DNA from: Gemmatimonas sp.
Lineage (GTDB): Bacteria > Gemmatimonadota > Gemmatimonadetes > Gemmatimonadales > Gemmatimonadaceae
Length of the DNA: 39,884 nucleotides
Assembly (NCBI GenBank): GCA_021154325.1
Contig: JAJKIR010000188.1
Span: forward strand, 1 to 39,884
Direction of reading: 5' to 3'
In this document: positions 1 through 8,057 of the stretch, piece after piece
Layout of the letters: each line of letters opens with the position of its first letter
Numbering within the stretch: position 1 is the first letter of the stretch
Notes under the pieces: generated by a model
What the model was told of the DNA's origin: nothing
The model's input: only the letters and a program-made list of their open reading frames with translations
Database searches by the model: none
Translations under genes and position numbers: made by a program

Positions 1-780
1 CGGTTCTTCGTCGACGTGACGCTGCCGCGCGACTACAAGGAAGGAACGCGGCTGCCGGCGTTCTTCTGGTTCTATCCATACGAGTACACCGACCAGGCGG
101 GCTACGACCGCACGAAGCGGACGGAGAACCGGAACCAGTTCCACGCGTCGGCGCCAAACAATAAGGAACTGCTCATCACGCAGGGCTACGCCATCGTCCA
201 GCCGGACGCGCCGATCGTTGGGCCGGCGGGCCGGATGAACGACAATTACGTGAACGACCTGCGGAACAACCTGTCGGCGGTGATCGACGAGCTCGATCGT
301 CTCGGCTACATCGATCGGTCGCGGTTAGGCATCGGCGGCCACAGCTACGGCGCGTTCAGCACGGTGAACGCGATGGTGCACACGCCGTTCTTCAAGGCTG
401 GCATTGCCGGCGACGGCGCGTACAACCGCACGCTGACGCCGAACAACTTCCAGAGTGAGCGGCGCGATCTGTGGGAGGCGCGGGACACGTATCTCGCGAT
501 GTCGCCGTTCCTCTATGCTGACCATCTGACTGGAAACCTTCTGATGTATCTCGGCGCCGAGGATCAGAACGTCGGCACCGATCCCACGAACTCGCTCCGG
601 CTCCTGCACGCGCTGCAAGGCATGGGCAAGACGGCGGCGCTGTACATCTATCCGTACGAGGACCACGGTCAGGTGACGAAGGAGACGATCCTCGACCAGT
701 GGGCGCGCTTCACGGCCTGGCTCGACCTGTACGTGAAGTCGAGTGGCAGGACGGACAAGAAGATTGCGGTAATACCTTAA
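1..780 (+). CDS. S9-family serine peptidase, C-terminal part (5' end outside window)
   Basis: The reading frame is open from base 1, so the gene starts upstream; the GTG at 16 is internal. What remains is the alpha/beta-hydrolase catalytic domain of a prolyl-oligopeptidase-like (S9) peptidase, closest in style to the glutamyl-endopeptidase (S9D) group. The nucleophile motif GGHSYGAF puts the Ser codon at 343-345. The acid is likely the Asp of GAEDQNVG (codon 562-564) and the base the His of YEDHGQ (codon 664-666), in the usual Ser-Asp-His order. The missing part should hold the signal peptide and beta-propeller. It converges with the zinc-ribbon gene across a palindromic spacer. The subfamily is inferred; the S9 fold is clear. 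Confidence 0.9.
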   Translation, partial: RFFVDVTLPRDYKEGTRLPAFFWFYPYEYTDQAGYDRTKRTENRNQFHASAPNNKELLITQGYAIVQPDAPIVGPAGRMNDNYVNDLRNNLSAVIDELDRLGYIDRSRLGIGGHSYGAFSTVNAMVHTPFFKAGIAGDGAYNRTLTPNNFQSERRDLWEARDTYLAMSPFLYADHLTGNLLMYLGAEDQNVGTDPTNSLRLLHALQGMGKTAALYIYPYEDHGQVTKETILDQWARFTAWLDLYVKSSGRTDKKIAVIP

Positions 781-784
781 AGGC

Positions 785-979
785 AGCTATCTGCTATCAG
801 TCAATAGCTATCAGGAAGTAGTGAACGAAGCGTTCATCTGATTTTCATCCTGAGCGCAGCGAAGGATCTACTCGACTCGAGTAGATCCTTCGTCGCTTCG
901 CTCCTCAGGATGACAAAGCTCACCAACGCTTCGTACCGAACTCCCTGATAATTATGGACTATGGACTGATAGCTGCTCT
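785..979. repeat. Nested palindromic intergenic element with heptamer ends
   Basis: The whole spacer between two convergent genes is one imperfect inverted repeat. The core has perfect 15-base arms (861-875 and 877-891, GAAGGATCTACTCGA) around one base. Outside these lie matching CATCCTGAG (847-855) and CTCAGGATG (904-912), then ACGAAGCGTT near 825-834 and its complement near 926-935. At the outer edges are 7-bp repeats: four units like AGCTATC (785-812) and five like CTGATAG/CTATGGA (945-979), in opposite orientation. The CATCCTGAGCG...GAAGGATCT theme resembles a short repeat common in environmental genomes. It could serve as a bidirectional terminator. Confidence 0.8.
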
Positions 980-2040
980 TACAGTTCGTCCGCGATCGCC
1001 GCGATCTCCTCGGCGTCCTTCCATGCCGTAGCGAGCAGGGCGAGCTCGCCCTCGAGCGCGCGGCGCTCGGTCTCTTCGTGCATCGCCATCTCGAGCGCCA
1101 GTCGCTCCGCGGGCTCGAGGCGGAGCGCGCCGAGCTGGCGATACGAGTTGAGCATCGAGAACACACGGCCGCGGGCCGCGCCGAGGTGCGAGATCGACGC
1201 GAGGTATCCGGCGGCGTCGCCACGACGCTCGATGCGCGACACCGCCGTCTTCACCTGATCGTCCGACGCGCCGAGCCGGTTGGCGCTGGCGACGAGCACG
1301 CTCATCGTCTGCAGCGCCGCGGTGCCATCGTAGCGTGCGATGCCGCCATCGTGCACGACATGCAGCGTCGCCGTGCCATCCTTGCCGAGCTCCAGCGACG
1401 AGCCGCTCATCTGCCGGGCGCGTACGAGAATCGGCTGCCCCCGCGCGAACGAGAATCCGGGCGCGCGGCCGGCGCGCTCCGTCGCGGGCGGGACGAGACG
1501 GGCGATGATGCGGTCGTCGCGTAGATAATCGCGAGCGGCGACGAGGCCGATCATCGGCACCGCGCCCATTATCGTCGTCAGACCAGGAAACGCGATGACG
1601 GAGATCGTGCCGGTGATAAGAAAGGGCGTCACCGTTGGCGCCAGCGCGACGCCGATCGCCGCCGCCGCGACCGCGCTGCCCGTGGCGGCGAACTGTAAGC
1701 GCCGCCGCCGTCGGTTGAACCGCGCGCCATACCGCCACGCGGCGAACTCCGGCCGCAGCGGCGCGCCGATGCGCACCAGTTCGAGCCCGTCGCCTAGCCG
1801 TGCCAGCCCGATGTTGTCCGTCGAGACCCTGAGCGTTGTCGAACGATAGGCGCGCTCGCATTGATCGATCGCGTCCGTCCGCTCGTCGAGGGGAGAGAGA
1901 TTCCACCGCGAGCAGCGTTCGCACACCACCCAGAGTCGGCCTCTCTTCGCGTCGAAGGCGACTCGCCGACCGATGGGAAATGCTTCGATCGACTCGTTCG
2001 CGCCGAGCGCGCCGTTGCAGAAAAGGCAGGAGGCAAACAT
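979..2040 (-). CDS. Zinc-ribbon membrane protein of unknown function
   Basis: A 353-residue protein, read from the ATG at 2038-2040; a longer frame to 2112 adds a low-complexity leader and is less likely. The N-terminus carries a four-cysteine zinc ribbon (C5-x2-C8 and C40-x2-C43, CLFC and CERC). A hydrophobic stretch at about residues 118-175 could form two membrane helices. The C-terminal half is soluble, helical and charged. I recognise no named family. The combination suggests a membrane-anchored protein with a cytoplasmic metal-binding head. Its TAA stop touches the heptamer end of the palindromic spacer, and it is divergent from the M1 peptidase. Confidence 0.8.
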   Translation of the reverse strand: MFASCLFCNGALGANESIEAFPIGRRVAFDAKRGRLWVVCERCSRWNLSPLDERTDAIDQCERAYRSTTLRVSTDNIGLARLGDGLELVRIGAPLRPEFAAWRYGARFNRRRRRLQFAATGSAVAAAAIGVALAPTVTPFLITGTISVIAFPGLTTIMGAVPMIGLVAARDYLRDDRIIARLVPPATERAGRAPGFSFARGQPILVRARQMSGSSLELGKDGTATLHVVHDGGIARYDGTAALQTMSVLVASANRLGASDDQVKTAVSRIERRGDAAGYLASISHLGAARGRVFSMLNSYRQLGALRLEPAERLALEMAMHEETERRALEGELALLATAWKDAEEIAAIADEL

Positions 2041-2155
2041 CGAGACTAGGGCCTTGGTGGGACCTGGTGGACGATCAAAGTGATGAGTCGCACAACGCAC
2101 CAGAGCGCGCAAGGAGCATGCGCGTCGTTCAGTACAGAGATACGCGCGCGCTTGC

Positions 2156-2161
2156 TACAAT
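2156..2161 (+). promoter_or_regulatory. Possible -10 box of the M1 peptidase gene
   Basis: TACAAT lies 24 bases before the ATG at 2186 in an otherwise G+C-rich stretch. No good -35 box is visible at standard spacing, and there is no clear Shine-Dalgarno sequence before the ATG. The leader would be very short. Confidence 0.3.
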
Positions 2162-2185
2162 TCACCGAACCTTAATCCGATCGCA

Positions 2186-5100
2186 ATGCTCCTAGCCGCG
2201 CTGCTCCTTCAGGCCGCCTTCCAACAGCCGGGTGCAATCAAGAACCCGGCGGAGTCATCGCCGCCCGGAGGCGACACCGTTGGATACTGGCAGCAGCACG
2301 TGCACTACCGGATTGTCGCGCGTCTCGACGAGGCGGCGACGCGGCTTCGTTCGCGGGGTGAGCTGGTATACGTGAACAACTCTCCCGATACGCTGCGGGA
2401 GATGTACTTCCATCAGTACCTGAACGCGTTCCGGCCTGGCTCGAAGTGGAGCGCGGTCGACGAGCATGAGGGGCGCGTCCGCTTCCAGAATCTCGCCGAT
2501 CCCGACTACGGCTACGAGCGCTTCACCTCGCCGCCGACGGTGGATGGCGCGCCGGTGTTCATCGATTATCCCGGCGCTCCCGACAGCACGGTCGTGCACT
2601 TCCGGCTACCACGTCCGCTCGCGCCGCACGACTCCGTGCGCGTCACGTTCGAGTGGGACGCGCGTCCGTCGACCGTGCCGCGGCGTCAGGGCAGGAAGGG
2701 AAGAACCTGGGACTTCGCGCAGTGGTATCCGAAGGTCGCCGTGTACGATCGCGTGGGGTGGGAGCCGAACGCGCTCATACCCGCGGGTGAGTTGTACGGC
2801 GAGTACGGCACCTACGACGTGACGATGGTGCTGCCGCAGGACGAAGTCGTCGTCTCGACGGGCGTGCCGGTGTCGGGTGATCCAGGATGGGAGCGCGTGA
2901 AGCAGGGCGGGGAGCTGCGTCTCGCTCGCGCTGCCTACGGTGACACGAGCGCCGCGCCTAACGTCGACGTTCCCGCCGGATTCCGCGCCGTGCGGTTCCT
3001 CGCGGAAAACGTGCACCACTTCGCGTGGTCCGTGTCCCCGGACTATCGGTACGAGGGAGCGCTGTATGTCAGGCAGCTTCCGCACACGCACTTTCCGACG
3101 TGGGACACCGTGTCGGTGCACGTCCTCTACAAGGTCGGCGACGACACGACCTGGGGCGGTGGACGCGCGACCACGCGCACCATCCAGGCGCTGCGCTGGC
3201 TCGAGTCGATCTGGGGACCGTACGCGTATCCGCAATTCTCGAACGTCCATCGGCTCGACGGCGGTGGCACCGAGTTCCCGATGATGATCATGGACGGGAG
3301 CGCCAGCCTCGGCCTCATTCTTCACGAGGGCGGCCACAACTTCACCTATGGCATTCTCGGCAACAACGAGTGGCGCTCCGGGTGGATGGACGAGGGACTC
3401 ACGTCGTATCAGACATCCTGGGCGCTCAAGCTGACACCGCAGGAGCTCGTGGGTCAGGCGCTTCCGCCTCCGCGCATTCCCGAGGGATATCGCGTCAACG
3501 CGGCCACGATCCCGCCATCGCAGTCGGCGAACCTCGATCAGATCGCGCTCGAGCTCTCGGGCCGCGCCGAGCCGATCGGCACCAACTCCGCGGACTTCCG
3601 GGATTTCGGGATCTACAACGTCATGATCTACAGCCGCGGGGAGCTGATGTACTCGCATCTCCGCGACGCGTTAGGCGACAGTACCTTCCGCGCGTTCTTC
3701 CACGACTACTACGACCATTGGGCACTCAAGCACGTCGACGAGCCAGCGATGCGCTCGTCCGCCGAGCGTCGCTACGGCCACGACCTCGGCTGGTTCTTCA
3801 ACGAGTGGGTCTACCAGACCGGCGCGCTCGACTACGCGTTAGGCAGCGTGTCGTCCGCGCAGCGGCCGGATGGCCAGTGGGTGACGAGGGCCGAGATCGT
3901 CAGGCGCGGCGAGTATCGGCATCCGATGCCGGTAGGCGCGCGCATTGGCGGCAACTGGACGCTCGCGCGCGGCGACGCGATGCAGGATCGCCAGACCGTG
4001 GAGATCGTCACGCCGTCGAAGCCCGAGGAGGTGCGGATCGATCCCTATCATTTTACCTGGGACTGGGACCGCAGAAATGACGTGCGCTCGGGCGGCGTGC
4101 TCGGGATCCGGCGTCCGCGCTTCGTGTTCGACTGGCCATTCCTGCAGCAGAACGACCGGGAGCATTCGCTCGTTAGGCTGATGCCGCTCGTCTGGTTCTC
4201 GCAGCCGCTCGTGCCCAGTGACTGTCCGACGCTCGGCTGTGGCGCGACGAAGCCGGCGGTCAGCGTGGGACTGCGCGCCCGCTCCAGCTACCTCGCGACG
4301 GTGGACCGCTACGACCTCGGCTTCGGATTCACGGCGGGCACCATTCGTCCGACGCTGAGCCACTTCAACGCGTGGGCCCGGATCGACGATCCATACCTGC
4401 CGGGTGCATCGCGGCCATGGACGGGTACCGGCCTCGACGCCGCCTTCCTCGACGGCATCGCGCGCGTCGACCTGCGGCATCGGTGGGACCTGAGCCCCTT
4501 CACCTTCGTTCCCGGGCCGCAGATCGGGCTGACCGCGCGCCTAACGGGTGCGTACCCGACCGACCGGTTCGTACTGCCGGAGCAGTGGGCGGACGAGCAG
4601 ACGACGGAGCTGGGCGGCGACGTGTCCGTCCGACTTCCGACGGAGGACGATGGCAGCTATCAGTCGTTTGGCGCGTCGCTCGGCGTTGGGCTCGCGCGGC
4701 CACGCATCGGCGGCTCGATGGCAAAGGGCTACGTGCGGGGCGACATCTCCGGCATGCAGGTGCAGTATCTCGAGAGCGGCAAGTTCGCGCTCGTGACGCG
4801 CGTCTATGCCGGTGGCGAGAGCCGAGCGCCGCTCCAGCGCGCGATCTTCGCGTCGACGGCCGATCCGTTCACGACCTTTTGGAGCAACTGGTACCGGCCG
4901 CGCGGCTCGCCGTTCAAGGAGGAGGAGCTCAATCTGCTGCCACTGGGCGGCGCGATGTTGAGAGGTTACTCATACGGTGTGGCGCTCTCGCGCGTCGGCG
5001 CGGCGAACGTGGAGCTCGCGCAGCGCCTGCGTAGCTTCGGGAGCACGGCGAACGGGCGGCGGGCGGTCTGGGTGTCGGCATTCGGTGACATCGCGGCCGC

Positions 5101-5311
5101 GTCGTCGGACTACGTGCAGTTCGGCGGCAGTATGCTCCTGGATGCCGGCGTCGGTGCGTCGCTCCGCGGTCGGCTATATGACCGCGACACGCGGTTCCGG
5201 CTCGATCTGCCGCTGTTCGTGAAGCAGCCCGGACTGGCGGGTGGACCGTCGTTCGCGCGGGCGGGGAGCCTGGCGTTCAGGTTTGTATTCAGTCTGAACG
5301 ATATCTGGTGA
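2186..5311 (+). CDS. M1-family metallopeptidase with C-terminal beta-rich domain
   Basis: A 1041-residue exported zinc peptidase. The N-terminus (MLLAALLLQAAF) looks like a short signal peptide. The gluzincin signature HEGGH gives H380, E381 and H384, followed after 18 residues by E403 in WMDEGL, the canonical HEXXH-x18-E of the M1 aminopeptidase family. M1-like sequence covers about residues 30-560. From about 640 to the end the protein is rich in alternating aromatic/polar strands and finishes in FRFVFSLNDIW, an end typical of outer-membrane beta-barrels. This suggests a peptidase tethered to, or sitting on, an outer-membrane barrel; that part is inference. Two GCCTAACG and three CGTTAGGC octamers lie in the gene. 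Confidence 0.9.
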   Translation: MLLAALLLQAAFQQPGAIKNPAESSPPGGDTVGYWQQHVHYRIVARLDEAATRLRSRGELVYVNNSPDTLREMYFHQYLNAFRPGSKWSAVDEHEGRVRFQNLADPDYGYERFTSPPTVDGAPVFIDYPGAPDSTVVHFRLPRPLAPHDSVRVTFEWDARPSTVPRRQGRKGRTWDFAQWYPKVAVYDRVGWEPNALIPAGELYGEYGTYDVTMVLPQDEVVVSTGVPVSGDPGWERVKQGGELRLARAAYGDTSAAPNVDVPAGFRAVRFLAENVHHFAWSVSPDYRYEGALYVRQLPHTHFPTWDTVSVHVLYKVGDDTTWGGGRATTRTIQALRWLESIWGPYAYPQFSNVHRLDGGGTEFPMMIMDGSASLGLILHEGGHNFTYGILGNNEWRSGWMDEGLTSYQTSWALKLTPQELVGQALPPPRIPEGYRVNAATIPPSQSANLDQIALELSGRAEPIGTNSADFRDFGIYNVMIYSRGELMYSHLRDALGDSTFRAFFHDYYDHWALKHVDEPAMRSSAERRYGHDLGWFFNEWVYQTGALDYALGSVSSAQRPDGQWVTRAEIVRRGEYRHPMPVGARIGGNWTLARGDAMQDRQTVEIVTPSKPEEVRIDPYHFTWDWDRRNDVRSGGVLGIRRPRFVFDWPFLQQNDREHSLVRLMPLVWFSQPLVPSDCPTLGCGATKPAVSVGLRARSSYLATVDRYDLGFGFTAGTIRPTLSHFNAWARIDDPYLPGASRPWTGTGLDAAFLDGIARVDLRHRWDLSPFTFVPGPQIGLTARLTGAYPTDRFVLPEQWADEQTTELGGDVSVRLPTEDDGSYQSFGASLGVGLARPRIGGSMAKGYVRGDISGMQVQYLESGKFALVTRVYAGGESRAPLQRAIFASTADPFTTFWSNWYRPRGSPFKEEELNLLPLGGAMLRGYSYGVALSRVGAANVELAQRLRSFGSTANGRRAVWVSAFGDIAAASSDYVQFGGSMLLDAGVGASLRGRLYDRDTRFRLDLPLFVKQPGLAGGPSFARAGSLAFRFVFSLNDIW

Positions 5312-5312
5312 C

Positions 5313-5347
5313 GAGCGGCGAGTAGAGAGTAGAGAGTAGAGCGCGGA
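5313..5347. repeat. Heptamer array, unit GAGTAGA
   Basis: Five consecutive 7-base units: GAGCGGC, three perfect GAGTAGA copies, then GCGCGGA. The array begins one base after the TGA stop of the M1 peptidase and fills most of the short convergent spacer before the next gene's stop. Confidence 0.85.
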
Positions 5348-5357
5348 GGAACATCGC

Positions 5358-5600
5358 TCACTCTTTCTTTTTCAGCTCGCCCTCGTGCTGCTTGATGAAG
5401 TCGCGGATCTGGTCCGCCATATCGAGCAGCTTGAGCCATTGCTCCTGATAGAACGTGATTGGGAATCGACCGAGGCCGTAGACGGAAACGCCACCCTTCT
5501 CACTCACCTTGAGCGATACGCCGCGCTTGGCGCCCTGCTTCAGCGTTTCGTTCTCACGGCGAAGCCGTTCCACCTCGGCTTTGAGATCTTCGTCGGACAT
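5358..5600 (-). CDS. Small coiled-coil protein of unknown function
   Basis: An 80-residue protein read from the ATG at 5598-5600; the frame continues upstream but that part reads like noise. Residues 1-25 are a heptad-like charged helix (EDLKAEVERLRRENETLK), a short coiled coil. The middle has a compact motif KGGVSVYGLGRFPITFYQ, and the C-terminus is a second charged helix ending in KKKE. The SVYGLGRFP motif seems to recur in small hypothetical proteins of high-G+C soil and myxobacterial genomes; that is from memory and was not searched. No function can be assigned. The gene is divergent from the cupin gene. Confidence 0.75.
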   Translation of the reverse strand: MSDEDLKAEVERLRRENETLKQGAKRGVSLKVSEKGGVSVYGLGRFPITFYQEQWLKLLDMADQIRDFIKQHEGELKKKE

Positions 5601-5786
5601 TTGCCCCCGGATTGCTGGTCGAGTTTCGCGAGGAACGTAACATAACTCCGCGAGCTCGAAGTCATCAAAAGAGAGCTGAGCAGCACAAAATCTTTGCGGT
5701 AGCACGACGCTTTGCGATGTTGTGCGGCGCCGCGATGATCGGTCGCTCTCTGTAACGTAGATTGCGCCTTTTCCGAGAGAGGGCCC

Positions 5787-6185
5787 GTGTCGTCTCCGAG
5801 TGATAGACTCCGCCCGCCGCCATCCGAGCGCTTTGCCGGCCCGGAGCACCGCATCGATCTCAGTGCGGCGCTCGAGACGCTGCGCGGTGAAGATCACGGC
5901 AGCACGGACAGGCACCGGCAGATTACGGTGTTCCACAAAGGCCCGCTCCGGATCGTGCTCTTCACGTTCGAAGCTGGCGCCGGCTTGCCGGCGCACCGCG
6001 CGCCGGGGTTCGTCGTGATTCACACCTTGCGCGGTCGGATCACCGTCAAGACGATGAACGAGACCCACGATCTTGCGACCGGCCAACTCGTGATGCTCGA
6101 TCCGGAAGTGGTGCATGACGTGACAGCGTCCGAGGCGTCTGACGTGTTGCTCACGATTTCACTCGGCGCACGCGCTAACGAATGA
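5787..6185 (+). CDS. Cupin-fold protein
   Basis: A 132-residue single-domain cupin. The start is GTG at 5787, with a purine-rich GAGAGAGGG just before it. After a 45-residue leader the cupin barrel is visible: motif 1 region GLPAHRAPGFVVIHTLRG and motif 2 region GQLVMLDPEVVHDV. Motif 1 has lost one of the two histidines of the usual HxH, so metal binding may be altered. Such stand-alone cupins are often sensory or stabilising partners rather than enzymes. The substrate is unknown. The 186-base spacer upstream is shared with the divergent coiled-coil gene and holds no other gene. Confidence 0.8.
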   Translation: MSSPSDRLRPPPSERFAGPEHRIDLSAALETLRGEDHGSTDRHRQITVFHKGPLRIVLFTFEAGAGLPAHRAPGFVVIHTLRGRITVKTMNETHDLATGQLVMLDPEVVHDVTASEASDVLLTISLGARANE

Positions 6186-6203
6186 GCTCGGGCAGGTAGT
6201 TAC

Positions 6204-6776
6204 GTGTCTCGTCGCCGCGCATCGCCGCCCACGAAGCCGCTGGACCCCAAGATCTTCGTCCAGCGCCTCATCATCGCGTTGGGGACGGACCGCGCGAGGG
6301 AGCTGGTGAGGCACGCCTTCGAAATCGTAAGGGCGACAGGACAGCCTAACCGCTGGATCTTCGAGGTGAAGCGCGCGCGGGACCGTGGCGCGATACCCCC
6401 CGCGCTCGGGCGTTGGCTCATCTTCAAGCTCGCGGAGTCGGCAACGATTGCGCTGACGATCACGCATCCGGTGCTGTCGGAGCTCCGGGATCGCATCGAG
6501 GATATCGAGCGCGCGCACGGACTGGGTGAGGACGACTCCTGGCATGTAGACGACGGGCCGGCAGAGTGGCGGGCGCTCAATCGCGAGTGGGAAGCTGTGT
6601 TCGACGAGCTGTTGATCGACATCCTGCTGCGCAATGGAGAGGTCGAGATCGCGGAAGCGTACGCCGAGGACGATGTCGGAGCGCTCAGTGACGGAGCCGC
6701 GGAAGTGTTCGGAGCCGACGACTCGCCGCGAGCTCGTCATCGGATTGAGCGCACACGCCCGCAAACGGCGCCGTGA
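6204..6776 (+). CDS. Helical protein of unknown function
   Basis: A 190-residue soluble, mostly helical and highly charged protein with no signal peptide or clear membrane segment. Start GTG at 6204, 18 bases after the cupin stop, with GGCAGG upstream, so the two genes are probably co-transcribed. Acidic stretches dominate the middle (EDIERAHGLGEDDSWHVDD) and the C-terminal 30 residues look disordered. I do not recognise a family. It converges on the PQQ-repeat lipoprotein gene with a 21-base spacer. Confidence 0.7.
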   Translation: MSRRRASPPTKPLDPKIFVQRLIIALGTDRARELVRHAFEIVRATGQPNRWIFEVKRARDRGAIPPALGRWLIFKLAESATIALTITHPVLSELRDRIEDIERAHGLGEDDSWHVDDGPAEWRALNREWEAVFDELLIDILLRNGEVEIAEAYAEDDVGALSDGAAEVFGADDSPRARHRIERTRPQTAP

Positions 6777-6797
6777 GAGTGGAGTGAAGTTAGGCAC

Positions 6798-7970
6798 CTA
6801 CTCAGGACAGCTCAGAGCATAGACGCCCCGAGCTCCGGTAGCGTAGGCTGTCGTACCCGAGACAGCGATTCGGCCGGTCAGCTCGTCGCCCTGGAGCACC
6901 GTAGGCCGATCGGAAATCAACCGCACGCGATCCACGGCGTTCAGCGGGCCTCCGCTGAACGGCACCACGAGAACCAGGCGACCACACACGGCAGTGCTGC
7001 CGATGGAACCAGCGCGCGTTCCGATGCGCCAGATATACGCGCCAGTGTGCACATTGAGCGCGTGAACTTGAGTATCTGTTGATCCGCTATAAAGTGTGTC
7101 GCCAACGAGCACAGGCGGTGTCTCCGCCGTGATATAGCCATCCTCATGCACTTCGGTGCGCCAGACAACCTGCCGCGTCGTCAGGTTGATGGCGACGAGG
7201 CCATGGCTGTAGGCGTCGTTGACGATTGCCAGATTTCCCGCGAGCACGGGCGCACCTTGAAAGCCGCTCTTCGACGGGCCGGTGCAGCGCCACAATTCGC
7301 GACCTGTACTCTTTTCGAGCGCAATGAGGTCACCCAGGATGACGCCGCCGGTCAAATTCAGCCAACGCACCGTCGCAGCGTACACGGTGTCCCCGCGCAG
7401 ACTCACGCCAAAGACGCGGCTTCCAAACGTGTTCCCCGGATCGATGTCGGTGGTCCACAACACTCGGCCGTTCGTGAGCGCACGCGCGACCACGGTGTGC
7501 TCCGCGGTTCCGTAATAGAGTGCGGTTCCGTCCATTGCGGACTGTCCATCCTGGGTCGCCTGATCAGCAGGCGCCGACCAGCGCAGTTGGCCCGTTGCAA
7601 TTTCGACGCATCCTACTCCGAAATAATCAGCGATGCAGGCCAGGCCGTCGCGCGCGGCGATGTTTCCCGCGAAGCTCATTTGGCCGCCGCTCCAGACCTG
7701 AGCCCTCCACCGCGACGCGCCGGTAGTCGCATCGAATGCGGCGATGCCGCCGATCACACCGACAAGCACGACTCCGGAGTCAACGGCTGGCAATCCCGGC
7801 CAACCATTCTGGTCCGAGTACGGGGTGAACCAGAGCCGATTCATGGAAATACCGGGCGCATGTCCATCGAGAAGACTTCCACAGCTCAAGGCCAAGAGAA
7901 TAAGGACTAAAGACGCCGGGGAGAGAGGACCAACGCTGCTTCGAGTCGAACCAACAAGATGCAACCGCAT
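6798..7970 (-). CDS. PQQ-like beta-propeller lipoprotein
   Basis: A 390-residue lipoprotein. The N-terminal hydrophobic stretch ends in a lipobox (LLALSC), so it should be exported and lipidated. The rest is a run of beta-propeller blades of the PQQ-repeat/BamB type, recognisable by recurring patterns of the form 'D-x-x-T-G-x-x-x-W' such as FDATTGASRWRA, EIATGQLRWSA, EKSTGRELWRC, NLTTRQVVWRT and NVHTGAYIWRI. No quinoprotein dehydrogenase catalytic residues are evident, so a structural or binding role is more likely than an enzyme. It lies in line with the lipase-like gene upstream, separated by a strong hairpin. Confidence 0.85.
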   Translation of the reverse strand: MRLHLVGSTRSSVGPLSPASLVLILLALSCGSLLDGHAPGISMNRLWFTPYSDQNGWPGLPAVDSGVVLVGVIGGIAAFDATTGASRWRAQVWSGGQMSFAGNIAARDGLACIADYFGVGCVEIATGQLRWSAPADQATQDGQSAMDGTALYYGTAEHTVVARALTNGRVLWTTDIDPGNTFGSRVFGVSLRGDTVYAATVRWLNLTGGVILGDLIALEKSTGRELWRCTGPSKSGFQGAPVLAGNLAIVNDAYSHGLVAINLTTRQVVWRTEVHEDGYITAETPPVLVGDTLYSGSTDTQVHALNVHTGAYIWRIGTRAGSIGSTAVCGRLVLVVPFSGGPLNAVDRVRLISDRPTVLQGDELTGRIAVSGTTAYATGARGVYALSCPE

Positions 7971-7997
7971 GTCATCCCTCCAATGTTGGCGGCGGAC

Positions 7998-8028
7998 GGC
8001 GCGGCGATCCGACTGAGATCGCCGCGCC
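7998..8028 (-). terminator. Perfect 12-bp hairpin after the lipase-like gene
   Basis: Arms GGCGCGGCGATC (7998-8009) and GATCGCCGCGCC (8017-8028) pair perfectly around a 7-base loop, starting 29 bases past the stop of the minus-strand lipase gene. There is no T-run after it, so it is a terminator-like or mRNA-end hairpin, not a textbook intrinsic terminator. The octamer GCCTAACG overlaps the stem base. Confidence 0.55.
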
Positions 8029-8057
8029 TAACGATCAGAGCGCGTTGTCCGCTGCTC

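Noticed and set aside
834..1223. 129-residue minus-strand frame
   Set aside because: Its C-terminal part translates the palindromic repeat, giving the well-known spurious LRSEATKDLL peptide.
2038..2112. Longer N-terminus for the zinc-ribbon protein
   Set aside because: The added 24 residues look like non-coding sequence and the ribbon motif starts right after the inner ATG.
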